Positions 1 to 11,165 of a stretch of 64,000 bases of DNA are shown piece after piece. Below the pieces are notes generated by a model. It was not told the DNA's origin and ran no database searches. It saw only the letters and a list, made by a program, of their open reading frames with translations. Each line of letters starts with the position of its first letter. The stretch's first letter is position 1. The translations under genes were made by a program, and so were the position numbers. Source of the stretch: Arenicola marina (lineage: Eukaryota > Annelida > Polychaeta > Arenicolidae). Where the stretch lies: assembly GCA_964019135.1 (NCBI GenBank), contig OZ025248.1:42835670-42899669 (forward strand), written 5' to 3'.

Positions 1-483
1 AGTTTAGACAATAGAATGACGTCATAACCATACTTTAAGTTTGTGTGAAACCGAAAACTGAGAAAGGGAAAATGCTACTTTTCTGATGTTCAGTTCAGTA
101 AAACAAGAAACTAGTACACCTAATATCTTGGACGGCATATCCTGCATGGGTTTGGAATAAGTGAATGCCACTCCCAGGTCAGAGGTGATTAAAGGGATGG
201 GCCAGGTGGGAGGGGGGGGGGGGGGTACATACTACCGTGTCGCTCTTCCATGTTGGGGCCCAGCATTGTTTTAATATAGCTCACGCTATATGGGCTTTAA
301 ACATGGAGGATGGACCATCCCACCCTGGTTTACCAGGACCTCCCACACACCAGCTGTGCAAGGGGAACTGGTGGAACAGGATTGAGGAAAAAGCACTCAA
401 GCGTGGGCGGGGCTTAGTGTCGGAGTGTGGCCATAATTTTTTTTTTCATCTGATGTATGCAGTCTCAGCTCCTCTTACATTGT
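1..483. other. non-genic, nothing recognised
   Basis: No convincing exon or structured repeat was seen apart from a run of G at about 212-226. The open frames here are short and have no family resemblance. Confidence 0.5.
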
Positions 484-770
484 CGGGGCCGACCTGGTAG
501 CTCAGTGGGTTCGCCTGGAGAGCTCTGGCCACCTGAGAGCCTAACGGCGCGTGGATCGATGACTCGAGCCCCGCTGTGGCCATGTCTGTGCGGTCGCAGG
601 ATAAAGATCCCATGTCTTTCTTCGCAAAGAGTAGGGGGTTACCCCCGGGGACATGGCTCCACTCTCCCTTCCTTGCCCCATTGGCGCGATATGACCACAT
701 GTGGTTAAAGCGTCCTGAATATACAGGCAACCAAGCTCACCGCTCTTTCGCACACTTGCAGGGCAGGTGA
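484..770 (+). mobile_element. tRNA-derived SINE
   Basis: The head (about 488-575) resembles a tRNA gene, with an A-box-like TAGCTCAGTGGGTTCG near 500 and a B-box-like GACTCGAGCCCC near 560. The body at about 630-735 (GGGGACATGGCTCC, then a CCTTCCTT stretch and a ...CCTGAATATA... segment) is found again in reverse complement at about 21785-21900. That supports a dispersed element rather than a true tRNA gene. No clear target duplication was seen. Confidence 0.6.
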
Positions 771-906
771 CATGAATATAATCACGTACTCTGTTTTCTG
801 AGGACACTCCGCGGTCGAATAGTGTGCATCGTGCGTTCATCGACCACTCCCGCCTCAACTTACGTGTCGACTGCCAGGTACAGGCGTGGAGCAGTCCAAC
901 TGGGTG

Positions 907-1035
907 ACGGGGGTGGGGAGTGTGACGAGACTGGGAGGGGGTTGGGGTGGGGAGTGTGACGAGACTGGGAGGGGGTTGGGGTGGGGAGTGTGACGCGACT
1001 GGGAGGGGGTTGGGGTGGGGAGTGAAATGCGACTA
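907..1035. repeat. 34-bp tandem repeat, about 3.5 copies
   Basis: The core TGTGACGAGACTGGGAGG recurs at 921, 955 and 989, exactly 34 bp apart. The fourth copy decays after 1023. It is G-rich on the + strand. Minus-strand open frames across it are by-products of the repeat. Confidence 0.9.
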
Positions 1036-2744
1036 GCTGACTGAGTGTTCCGGTCAAACATCCATGTGTGAACGACTCCCCGAAGTACCGAACACGGACC
1101 CGGTAAATTGCATAAAGAGGTCTGCCGCCGGGGCAGATGACAAGATAAAGCCTACGGTCAAACTGTACGGCCTGAAACCTTTCTTCGTTCCTGTGGTTTC
1201 TACGATATCGCTGGCACTGTACTATCGGATATAATAATACAATAACACAAGTCATAATCATGCACCAATGTCCCAGTAGGCCAATGGTCATGTCGATGTA
1301 ACTTATTGATCAGGATGGAATTCACTAATCCTCAATAATTTAATCGGCGGTCGACATACAGTGACAGATGCCACATGCAATCTACAATCAGGTAAGGATT
1401 CAAAGATAGATCATTTCATTCTAAGGGAGGGGTGTCGGGGGAGGGGGAAAAGTGACTATGGTCGTGTAGAGTCGGGGGTCCCCGGGTACAGGAGGGGGAT
1501 ATCGCTTCGTAGCTGAAACCTGATGACATTTTGTTGCTATTTTCCTCTTGTCTAGCATGATAAGGAAGGATAAACGGTTTTTATTCGAGGCGCAGGGAGG
1601 ATCCAGACGCACGGCGGTAAATAATTGTTCCATAACTGAAAATCTGGTTTTTCCACGTGGCCCCATTTCCTGGCGTATTGCCATCCCGTCTCTCACCCTG
1701 ACCTGCTAATGGGAAGGATATAGGCCTACCGCATCTAGCCCAGTCGGTAACCTGGAATGTACGGGCCCCAGAGGCCCTTTTTCGACACGGCGACGTTTAA
1801 ATTCGACAACGCGACATTTGGGCTGCCTTAAAATCGACATGCGACACAAGACTTAGCGACACGCGACATGGACCTCTCCTTTAAATCGACACGGGACTTG
1901 GACCTCTTCTTAAAAGCGACATGGCTACTCTCCCTCATGGGCCCTAAGGTACGCTGTCCAAAGCTTATGTGATAACAATATGATGCATTCAACACCAGTG
2001 TCGACACTTACCGATAACCCAGATAAGGTACCCACTGATAGCCAGAGCCGGCTATCCAATGTCACCATGTAGGCCTACTTGTACTTTTGTTACAAAGATA
2101 TGCATGATTCGCCTAAATTCCTCTTTCGTTCGGGTAACCTGCGTTTTGTGTTTGCCAGAGATGCAGTATAATTAGGCCGTTGCAAGACGGTTTTTGTTCC
2201 TCTCACCCGTTCTATATATCGCATCAGGGTCACCTTGGTTCGCACTTGGTGAAATCAATGCATATACGTATGTCATTACTGTGCGAGTAGATTTATGTTA
2301 TGGGTAAATTATCAAGCAATTTTATCAAGGAGAAATATTTTTTGACACTTGTTTGTTCAAATAATTTATCTCTGAAGGTTTACAATAGCTAATGCAAATG
2401 TAATTTGCGTTTATGTTCCGTTATGGCCATCAAGAAAGCCTTTTAAATGTGACAGGCATCAGATTATCATATAGTATCGTTCAGCGTGAAATCTACAAGG
2501 GCATCAACACACGGGTTACAAATACATGCGCCGCCCGATGTATTTTTTGACTTGTGTAAATTGTACAAAGAATTTAAATTAGGTATATCAAGCCATGTGC
2601 GGTATATCATACCTACAATAACATTGGCCTAATACATAATCTGGTTTCCCCAGGTTTTTTCCATGTGTTATGGACATTAAGCAGGAAACAACGAATAGGC
2701 CCCTACACTTAATCTATTGATTAAAAACAAAATGTTTGAATAAC
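1036..2744. other. intergenic; degenerate CGACA-rich stretch
   Basis: No gene is supported. At about 1778-1925 short phrases of the type GCGACA / CGACACG / TTTAAATCGAC recur irregularly (at least six times), with a related phrase near 33040-33150. The rest is AT-rich with no recognisable structure. Confidence 0.5.
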
Positions 2745-2872
2745 CGCAGGGGCGCATCTAGGAATTTGCGACGGGGGGCGGGGGGTTGTTCAGCTCTGAA
2801 AACTTGCGACCGGGGGTGGTGGGGGGGGGGGGGGGGCGGAGGGGTGCTCGGAGAACCCGACTTTTACTGTGT
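2745..2872. mobile_element. partial copy of GGCGGATCTAGG-type MITE
   Basis: GGGGCGCATCTAGGAATTTGC followed by G-runs, 'CTCTGAAAACTT' and 'CGACTTTTACTGTG' matches the left half of the element at 10888-11165. The right terminus was not found, so it is probably truncated. It ends about 45 bp before the exon of the IRG-like gene. Confidence 0.55.
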
Positions 2873-2931
2873 ATGTTAAAGTTTTATATTTTAACCCTTT
2901 CACCTGTGTTTTTTAGAACCCAGAAAGCAGA

Positions 2932-4776
2932 ATGGAGCACTTCACCCAGTTAGAAGTATGCAGATCAAGCCTGCAAGACCACGTGGCCCGACGTGGCTTG
3001 GCGGGACTATGCGAGGCCGCGACATCCGCCATGGAGATGTTGGCGACCGGACCCCTCAACGTCGCCGTCCTTGGTCGACACCACAGCCATAAAGTGGCCT
3101 TTCTAGAGTCTCTCTGTAGGAGCTGTTCCGCCGTGTTGGCAGCAGGCGGCGGTGGCAGCCTCCAACACGGGATACGACATAGCCAGAGCGACTCATCATT
3201 CGCCAACACAAGCTGGGGACTACATGATCTCAGTTTCAACAGCACGACATTGGATGGGATACAGCGCCGCGTGCTCGATACAAGCCTGCCAGAGGACGGG
3301 TCTGTGACGTCATCGCCTCGTAGACGACAATCTTACGATTGCGGTGATTCAGGGTTTGAGTCTTCCGTCTTTAACACGCGAACGCCGACTTCAAAGCACG
3401 CTGCTCCTTTGTCGCCTCTGCCAAGGTATTGCGAGGTATCCAGTTTTAGTCCTGGTGACTGCACGGATTGTCTGGAGGACGAGGAGGTGGAGTCACTGTT
3501 GGCTGACCCGGTCTGGTGCGATAGGCGTATTCGCAGTGGCCTGATGCGCTATTGCTACTCAATCAACAGGCCAGACTTTCACTTTTGGGATGTTGACATT
3601 TTTTCGGAGCTCATCGATGACTTGTCAAATTGGTCGGAATTCCAGCCTAAATTGTTGGATGCCGATGTCGTCGTCGTTTGTACGACAAGTCGATATATAA
3701 ATGGAGAAGATTTTAATTTGTTGCAGCGTTTGCACCAGCTGAAGAACGTGGTGTTTGTATATGTCGGGCGCGGTGTTGATACGGCCCTGGATGGCGTGAA
3801 GACCACGGCTGGCGGATGGCGGGGCCCACACGCCACGGCCTCACGCCACACATCAAGGATGTACTATCGCCGGAAACTGTTTAAACACGCGTTGTCGGAC
3901 ATACCGCTGAGCGTTGTCGACATGGACAACCCTCGCCAGTCTGAAATGACGGACCTGGTTCAGCTCTTGTCCAAAATGGCACGCAGACGGCAGCGCTGGA
4001 GACGGGACAAGCTTACGGAATCCACCAGTAGGGCCGCTGCCGTCACCACTGGTACATGGCGCCATGGGTTGTTCTCTTCCATCTGCTCTCTGTCTGTCTC
4101 CGAAAGTAAAATGATGGTACCGGTGCTGCCAATAGCGGGAGATTTAGCCATGGCGGTATACCGAGGATGCTTGCGCCGATGGGGGTACGGGTTGCCAGAG
4201 CCCAGTATGCGTGGTAACAACGGTTGCCAGGTAGAGTCACCTGGATGCCAACAGCAAGGCAGATCAATGGGGGCCCGTCGCTTGGGCTACTGGGTAAAGG
4301 TTGCCTTGGAGACCGTGGGGAGCACACTGCCCTGCTCACTATGCTGGACGATGGACAGACTTTTGGTGAGGACAGTGACTTGGTGGCGGGGAGAACCGGG
4401 GCAGCTGCTTCCCGCCCTCACCGGTGGGATAGCCACGTTAGTAGCCGGTGTTCTGATCCATCACCGCCTGGAGCGACATCTGGCTGTCAACAAGAGCGAC
4501 CTTCAACGGGAGATTGTCAAGGTGTTCACGACAAAGCTGCCGAGACACCTGTGGGCGTCACCCAGCGCGGCCAGCACGAGAGCCAGCTCCCGGGCCAGCT
4601 CCCGGGCCCACAGCCCCACAGGTGCCGGCCCCTTCCAGACCCCGGCCCTCACCCCCGATACAGCCACGACCATGTGGTCCTGGCCCCTGGGGTCGCACGC
4701 ACTGAGAGCCCCAGCACTGCACTCACAATCGGGGAGATCGTGCCCCCCAGTGGACTCCAACCAGTCCGTACTATAA
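2932..4776 (+). CDS. IRG-like (immunity-related GTPase family) quasi-GTPase, 614 aa
   Basis: One uninterrupted coding exon, as is usual for IRG genes. A pyrimidine-rich acceptor (AG at 2915-2916) lies 15 bp before the ATG, so a 5'UTR intron is likely. What is seen: residues 42-60 (LNVAVLGRHHSHKVAFLESL) align with the IRG G1 region, but GxxxxGKS reads G-RHHS-H-K-V, keeping the Lys and losing the Gly and Ser. The G3 region (about 216-224, FHFWDVDIF) has the family's FWD but not the DxPG. The G4 region (about 279-285, GRGVDTA) keeps only V-D. Residues about 394-425 (VPVLPIAGDLAMAVYRG) resemble the conserved 'PIPG...D' start of the IRG C-terminal helical domain, and 492-510 is hydrophobic. A Ser-rich insert of roughly 130 residues lies between G1 and G3, and the tail from about 543 is Ser/Pro/Thr-rich. 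Known IRGs act in cell-autonomous immunity on vacuole membranes; loss of GTP-binding motifs suggests a regulatory or pseudo-enzyme role (inference). Family assignment is from remembered motifs. Confidence 0.72.
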   Translation: MEHFTQLEVCRSSLQDHVARRGLAGLCEAATSAMEMLATGPLNVAVLGRHHSHKVAFLESLCRSCSAVLAAGGGGSLQHGIRHSQSDSSFANTSWGLHDLSFNSTTLDGIQRRVLDTSLPEDGSVTSSPRRRQSYDCGDSGFESSVFNTRTPTSKHAAPLSPLPRYCEVSSFSPGDCTDCLEDEEVESLLADPVWCDRRIRSGLMRYCYSINRPDFHFWDVDIFSELIDDLSNWSEFQPKLLDADVVVVCTTSRYINGEDFNLLQRLHQLKNVVFVYVGRGVDTALDGVKTTAGGWRGPHATASRHTSRMYYRRKLFKHALSDIPLSVVDMDNPRQSEMTDLVQLLSKMARRRQRWRRDKLTESTSRAAAVTTGTWRHGLFSSICSLSVSESKMMVPVLPIAGDLAMAVYRGCLRRWGYGLPEPSMRGNNGCQVESPGCQQQGRSMGARRLGYWVKVALETVGSTLPCSLCWTMDRLLVRTVTWWRGEPGQLLPALTGGIATLVAGVLIHHRLERHLAVNKSDLQREIVKVFTTKLPRHLWASPSAASTRASSRASSRAHSPTGAGPFQTPALTPDTATTMWSWPLGSHALRAPALHSQSGRSCPPVDSNQSVL

Positions 4777-4837
4777 TATTAACGTCAATGTTAAGTCACA
4801 CTCACATTCGACGGTAGCGATGTAAGGTCATTGTCAC

Positions 4838-4843
4838 AATAAA
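4838..4843 (+). terminator. polyadenylation signal AATAAA (IRG-like gene)
   Basis: First canonical hexamer, 62 bp after the stop codon of the IRG-like gene. A second AATAAA is at 5159-5164. Confidence 0.5.
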
Positions 4844-5164
4844 CATATCATGTTACAAGTTAATGAACCACTACTTAGTGCAATAAACCATGAGATTGCC
4901 AAATTAAAGCTCGCAGCGTTGTGCTTCCTCATAACCACCAATTCCGTGATCATCCTATTGATTCTTCACACACCACAAACAAGTCAGAAACTCAGTGAGT
5001 CGGTGAACAAGAGGAAAGATCTCCTTGAGTAATCTCGCAATTGGATCTATTTATAAGTTAAAGCTTATAATAACAACGCTATGAATAACTTTTATATTTG
5101 TCTGTCTACAAATCCCTTGTCGATGTTTTATTACCTATCTGGCTGATAGCTCTCGTGTAATAAA

Positions 5165-6036
5165 GTCCATTGCATATATTTATACCCAAAATTAATGTAG
5201 CAACAACATAGAGATCCGTGACGTCATTAAGACGTATCTGGACGCATGCGACCAGAGTTCATGTAATATCACATTAAGTGACTCGGAACAGTTCTCTAGA
5301 TTTAATATTAATGTAGTTAGGACATTTATTTATTAAACATGACGTCAGATGGTGTCACTGACGGTTACGAAAGTGAAGAATTATGGTTTCCACTTTACCT
5401 ACTGGTGAAACCTGGTGATAGCGAAGCAATTTCACAAGTCCTATCAACGAGTCTTTTTGACACACACATTCCTCTATCGCAAAGACGTTAGGTACAGCCG
5501 ACATTGTCCCTTGAATACCACACCTGTCAAACAAACTGAAAGTCAACATTCCCTTTAATTGTAAGATTTAGGTCCTGACGGTCATGTACGAGAACGTCTA
5601 ACAAGTATGAAAGCACTAATATTTAAGGTATTGCACAAATTGGTCAGAGTTTGCAATGGTAGCATTATGCCAAATTTCTGTTTCCAAAGAAAGCATATTT
5701 AGATGCGCGATCGCCTCTTTTCCTTCGTATATACGAGACTAATATTTGAAGTCCAGGATCTTGAATCAGATGCCAAACGACTAAAGAGTTTAAAATGAGC
5801 GGTCTTGTATAACGCAGGATGAAAGATTGATGTTCACATTATAAAAGCTAATGTTAACATTTTAAGCGAGAATTTTAAGGAGATCAGCGTCTGTTTACGA
5901 CAATCCCATCTATATGCCGCCAATATTAAGGGGGTTAAGAATTGATCTTATATTTAGATGCTGTTTTAGCGATGTACGAAACAGTGACATAAAGACGTGA
6001 TAACGAACAAAGTTCTCAGAGAATAGCGCGAGAATA
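5165..6036. other. intergenic between convergent genes
   Basis: Lies between the 3' end of the IRG-like gene (+) and the 3' end of DGCR6 (-). AT-rich, with no repeat or exon that I can support. Confidence 0.5.
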
Positions 6037-6042
6037 TTTATT
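6037..6042 (-). terminator. possible polyadenylation signal for DGCR6
   Basis: TTTATT on + reads AATAAA on the minus strand, about 420 bp downstream of the DGCR6 stop codon. Confidence 0.35.
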
Positions 6043-6464
6043 CAAAAAAGGCGAATGCTGCGTTCGCGCATTCGATTCTACTCACCATAGGGCCCAAGTG
6101 CAGGGCCAACACAGTACCACCCATACAATTATACCAACAATGAACGTTTTCTAGTTAATGATCACGTCCTTGCAGTTCATAAGCAGACATTTTAAAGTTG
6201 GCCAAGAAGATATTTAGCTGTACATTAGGCAAAGGTATCACATGAATTCAAACTTCTGACGTGCCAGCAATTCTGAAAAGACAGTGGCGTCTTGTCCCTC
6301 AATGTGAAAGCGCACTTCATGGTCTGGTACTGGTTCATGGACAAGGTCACTGTCACTGTGACGTTAGTGACGAAGTTGTCCAGTTTATATACCACAAGAC
6401 GATGACGCACCCCGCTGTCGTAACCGTTGTCCTCTCTCCATGCCGAACTCTACCGTGCACGACG

Positions 6465-9400
6465 TCACGAATTTTGCTCCGTGTATTCCGTTTGATGTAA
6501 ACGCACGATGAATTCCAACAAGTACATTTGTAACCGGAGGTCCTGAGGGTTATTAGTCACAAAAAATCCAGGGACTCCGGACTTTTCGAGGGTATTCTGT
6601 TGATCCATGACTTTTTGATCAAGCTCCAGAATAAATTTCATGTCTCTCCTTTTGATCTCATCGTCGCAGTGTTTCTGGAAACTCTGTGGCGCAAAGAAAG
6701 CACGGATACAATGAGGTTGGAATGGAATGTTGGTGTTTTAGGCCACTTTTGTGCACATACAGGCTAAATTGGGCCAAGGAACCTCCCGAGACGATGAAGG
6801 ATGAAGGAATGAAACATGCCACAGATTAGGTGCCCGAGCCCGGATTCGAACCCAGGACCTATTGATCTGCGGTCTAGTGCGCGAACCATTACACCAGGGA
6901 GGCCCCCTACAATGAGGTTGGAAGAAAGCCTATAATATAAAGAACAGTGTTAACAATCTAGCGTCGTTATAGAACGCCAACGGAATCGTGATTCATAAGT
7001 AAAAACTACGGTGGCTATTGTTCATATGTGATTGGCATTTATCATTGACTTGACGTGAGCTTTTGTTGGGTGCTTTAACCTACGTCTGTCCTATTGCGAC
7101 AATGGCAAGAATCAAGGTAGAGAGGAACGAGGTCTCCATGACTAACTCCATACGCTTTGCTGAGTAAAACCGGAGATCTTTTTCCTGCGGATACAAATGG
7201 ATCACTGCGCAGGTGTGGCTCGAACCATACACCAGCCGCTTGGGCTGGCCCAGCAGGGCACACTAGACAATGGCCGAACTCGCTACCCACTGGGCCTCCG
7301 CCGCTTGGGCTGGCCCAGCAGGGCACACTAGACAATAGCCGAACTCGCTACCCACTGGGCCTCAGCCCTAGGGCCGGCACTAGATAATAGCCGAAATCGC
7401 TACCCACTGGGCCTCAGCCGCTTGGGGTGGCCCAGCAGGGCACACTAGACAATAGCCGAACTCGCTACCCACTGGGCCTCCGGGTAAGTCCCCATATGTC
7501 ATTGTCATATTGCGATACCTCTGTTTCCTGTTGGCCCTTGGCCTGTACATAGGGGAGCTGGTGAGGTTTGCCCTGGCAGCTCTGCAAGGCCTCTCGGTGT
7601 TTCTTTAACAACTCCTGCTTCTGAGCTGCAAAAAAACATTGATTGAATTCATCGCAAATTTAACACAGATTACATTCACTGGCTATTATATCCACCATTT
7701 TTGTGAAGGTGGGTTCAAGGAGATTATTGTATATTATTGTGAAACGCTGAAGATACTCACGAAGCAACAGGAGTCTTAATTGTCACTACATGTTATAGAA
7801 AGGCAATCTGATTGCTATTTGAAAATGGATACATGTAGAATACTGAATACTTACAAATGAGATGAAACATTAAACAGCAAAGCCATCTACTTAATAGTAA
7901 CATATAAAACTTCAAGTAGTGATTGGATGATTGGAATAAATCTCTCATAGTCAGCCGCTAATTGCTTCTGACAAATGTCAAACTTTAAATATTTGTGAAG
8001 TACATTGTGCCCCATACTCCTGTAGGGCAGTGGTCCAAACTATGGAACTAAGCGACACCTGATGAATGAAGAATGTTACTCTAACGTCTATTTGGACAAA
8101 TTCTTGCGTCACTTCCCCTGGTGTTATAGCTCACCCTTCTGTTCATTGCACAACTTAATCCGTTGATTAGAAAGGTTGCGTTCCTCCAGTTGCTGGACTT
8201 CTTTTAGACTGTTGACAATTTCATACACAGTTCCATCCAGCAATGAGTTGGCCAAGCTGGACAGCAGGTCATATGGCAGTCGCTGCTGGTACTTCCTGCA
8301 CAAAGAAACACACCAGAAGATTCCTTTACAATTCAACGATTAACACAGAAGTCCAACAGGATGGCTTGAACAATGCCAACCGACATATCACACAAACTTA
8401 TCAGTACATGTACATAGTTAGTCTGGTGAACTGTATGTTACGGGGTGGAGGGGGTGTTGTTTGGGCTGCCTTCCAGATACTCAAAACATCCCAGCAAAGT
8501 GTCACTTACATGAACTTTATTTCGGGTCAGAGGAAAACGTGTAATAGTAAAATATCAAAATAAGCGACACGACAGCACCGGCCCTGAGTTGATAAATACT
8601 AATTAAACTACTCGCATGCCTGGTCAGAAACTTCCACATGCATGGGACATTATGACCCCACTTCCCAACATAGCAACCTGCATGCGACGTGATGACGCTC
8701 TCGGCACCATATAATAGAACATGACAACCTTACATGGGGCGTCATGACTGAATGCTATAACATAAGAGCCACTTCCCCGATTAAATAAACCAACAATAAA
8801 ACTCTAGTCTACACATAGCTGGTATATATAGGACAATATGCTTGAGGGTAGAAACCGATGTAAATAAGCAATTCTGCCTTTAGCAGAAATATGCTGTGTC
8901 AACGCACCGCCTCGACTGACTAAATCATAACAGCACTACAACTTGGCTGCATTCCAACCCAGACAAGTTAAACTTTACATGATTACAGTGGTCCCTGCAT
9001 TCTATGGTCCCTCTATTATGCGACTCCCTCCGTTATCCGGTCTTTTCTCTGCGAACGGAACAATTTTACATGTTAAAGCCCCTTTATTATGCGACTCCCT
9101 CCGACCGGCATACAATTTAATCCCTTTGTTAACTCGTTGCGTGGCGGCGCGGCGTGACAGTCAACCCGATTGGCTCCGAACAAACAACACATTGCACTAA
9201 TCTGATTAGTTGTTATTGAGCAGACGTCTAAGAGCGCATCATTGTTATTCACACCTTTGGTGCACATGCAGAGAGAGACTGGAAGACGCAATCAAAATGC
9301 TGATCTTAGGATGAGATTGTCGATGCAATTAGCTAACGATACAGAGCTGGAGAAACCATAATCAGCATATAAGCTTAGCAACTTTGTTAGATTGAATGCT

Positions 9401-10105
9401 GATTCTATCCTGGATAAGAGGAAAAGATGAACCAGATCTGCATCAAAGACTGAATCTTAGGAAAATATTGTACGATGAGGTTAAGACTGACGTCCGACTG
9501 CTTTAGCAGAGCATGGTACAAAAACATTTCTTTGATGGGAAAGTTATTACATTGCTATTCTCATTGGACCTATAGGCTTAAATTTATTACACTGCTCTTC
9601 TCATTGGACCTAGGCTTAGCTGATTTCTCCGCTTTCAATGGATGCACGGCTCTATAGTTTTCAGCGACGCCACAATATAAAAGCATCATGGATAGTCAAC
9701 AGAATTTCACCCGCAGACGGTTGCTGATTCGCGATACTTGGGCGAAAACTGCCCATCTCGGGGCATCCCTCTATTGTACGACTCCCTCAGTTATGCGGTC
9801 TTTTCGGGATGGCAGAACAGAAGTCGTATAATGCAGGGACCACTGTACCATTATTGAGCAGCACCGGGATATAACCCCAAATCTGCAAGATAGTCAATAA
9901 CCTATCAATATCACGGTTACACCACAAGAATAACCTATCAATCTCCATATATTGTTCCACCTGGAACAATATATATGCCGAGGCTACCGGTTTAATACAC
10001 TTACCCAGGAAGTTCTCTTGCCATACTCTGCAGTTTACTCAAGTAGAAGTAATGTTTCTTTTGCTGTTCTTCCTTCCATGCCAAGTCTTCGCCACTGGTT
10101 GCCAT
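6465..10105 (-). CDS. DGCR6: DGCR6 / gonadal (gdl) family protein, 4 exons, 195 aa
   Basis: Complete coding sequence. Exons on the minus strand: 10105-10005, 8295-8135, 7625-7519 and 6683-6465 (stop at 6467-6465). All junctions have AG/GT sites (donors GTAAGTG, GTGAGC, GTATCG) and the phases join (2, 1, 0), giving 588 nt. Exon 1 encodes [20 protein letters not shown]; exon 2 contains [20 protein letters not shown] followed by TVYEIVNSL; exon 3 encodes [18 protein letters not shown]; exon 4 carries [20 protein letters not shown] and ends ...[19 protein letters not shown]. These follow human DGCR6 block by block, and the length matches the family (about 190-220 aa). The protein is largely helical; its function is poorly known. 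The start is chosen for its Kozak-like GCCATGG and family length, although the frame is open upstream to 10216. Introns 1 and 3 carry transposons and a tandem repeat. Confidence 0.92.
6707..6923 (-). mobile_element. tRNA-derived SINE with 16-bp target duplication
   Basis: TACAATGAGGTTGGAA occurs at 6707-6722 and again at 6908-6923, bracketing the element. Read on the minus strand the insert starts with a tRNA-like head: A-box-like TGGTGTAATGGTTCG and a perfect B-box GGTTCGAATCC near 6850. A unique tail follows, with CATTCCTTCATCCTTCATCG. It sits in intron 3 of DGCR6, 24 bp upstream of exon 4, in the same orientation as the gene. Confidence 0.85.
7228..7482. repeat. ~62-bp tandem repeat, 4 copies (DGCR6 intron 3)
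   Basis: The unit contains CTGGCCCAGCAGGGCACACT and CGAACTCGCTACCCACTGGG. Copies begin near 7236, 7299, 7360 and 7415; the third is shortened and diverged. It lies directly downstream (minus sense) of DGCR6 exon 3. Confidence 0.85.
8986..9845. mobile_element. pogo/Tigger-like non-autonomous element, 860 bp
   Basis: Ends are inverted: CAGTGGTCCCTGCATT at 8986 and AATGCAGGGACCACTG ending at 9845. Each end is flanked by TA (8984-8985 and 9846-9847), the Tc1/mariner-pogo target. Sub-terminal phrases such as TATTATGCGACTCCCTC recur inside, and a ~50-bp internal duplication lies at about 9541-9620. No transposase frame was seen. The element is in intron 1 of DGCR6. Confidence 0.75.
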
Positions 10106-10887
10106 GGCAAAGAGGATGCCTGCAATGCTAAGCTTTGACAGGTGAGTGAATACAATAGACCGTTCCAGGGGAAATTCTGGCAGGTGCATGTTTCGGGTGC
10201 TCGCTGTGTGCTGCATAGCACGTAAAAGGTGTTTACTGACTTACAGATGCATCATTTTCAACAGTTTATGATAGGTTTACAGGGAGTCTTCTAAAAACAA
10301 AAACCCACTTTGCACAGATGAATATCTTGACTATCAAAGGATACCATTTTAAGAACGACATAGAGGCATATTAGCTGAAAACATATAAATGCCAACCGGC
10401 GAATGTAAGGACTTTCACTGCGCTGTGCGTAGCAGGAAATCGGTCATCCGTCTTCAGTGCAGTGTTCAATGATCGTTCTGCTGACTCTATTTTGTCTAGA
10501 TATAATAAAAATCTAATTCAGGCATTGTCAAACTTGTAAAAAATGCCATGAATAATAACATTATTATAGAATTAAACATAGAGGCTATAATGAAAAAAGA
10601 ATGACTTCATTTATCATGTGAATGCACATTATAATTTACTACATACTTTTCAGCATATTTTGGCTTTTGTTTTCAACATTGATTTTCATATTACTGAAGA
10701 CTTTGATATTAGTCATTTATTATTGTTATTTTGCCTCTAATTGTAGATTCTGATTATTAGTTTCTTTAATACAAAGTTATGGATATCACCCAATCTAAAA
10801 TCATGGGGATAAATGGATATTTTTGTAACAAATAGATATTTTGTCCTAGATATCATAACAGACAAATAATGACACCAGCTCACTTGT
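10106..10887. other. region upstream of DGCR6
   Basis: Probable 5'UTR and promoter side of DGCR6 (minus strand). AT-rich from about 10500. No TATA box or other element could be assigned with confidence. Confidence 0.35.
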
Positions 10888-11165
10888 CAGGGCGGATCTA
10901 GGAATTTGCCAAGGGAGAGGGGGGGTTGCTCTCTGAAAACTTCCAACCAAGGGGTGTGCTCTCTGAAAAACTTCCGACTTTAACAGTGTGACCGGGGGCG
11001 AGGGGGGGGGTGGGGGGCTTGGGGTTGGAGAACCAGACTTTAACAGTGTGGGGGGGAAGCTCTCTGAAGACTTAGGACCTTAACATGCATGTTAGCATGT
11101 ATGTTGTGGTTCCCAAGGGGGGGGGGGTGCAACCCCCCTAACCCCCCCTCCTAGATCCGCCACTG
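10888..11165. mobile_element. MITE with CAG(T)GGCGGATCTAGGA termini, 278 bp
   Basis: Left end CAGGGCGGATCTAGGAA at 10888; right end TCCTAGATCCGCCACTG ends at 11165, an inverted repeat of about 16 bp. The interior is G-rich, with repeats of CTCTGAAAACTT and GACTTTAACAGTGTG. The terminus resembles widespread hAT-type MITEs, but no 8-bp target duplication is visible. A partial relative is at 2745-2872. Confidence 0.65.

Noticed and set aside
4224..4817. 197-codon plus-strand frame overlapping the end of the IRG-like gene
   Set aside because: Out-of-frame shadow of a GC-rich coding region; the main frame keeps the IRG C-terminal motifs.
6840..6907. True tRNA gene on the minus strand
   Set aside because: The B-box is perfect but the acceptor stem does not pair and the segment is bounded by target duplications with a non-tRNA tail: a SINE.
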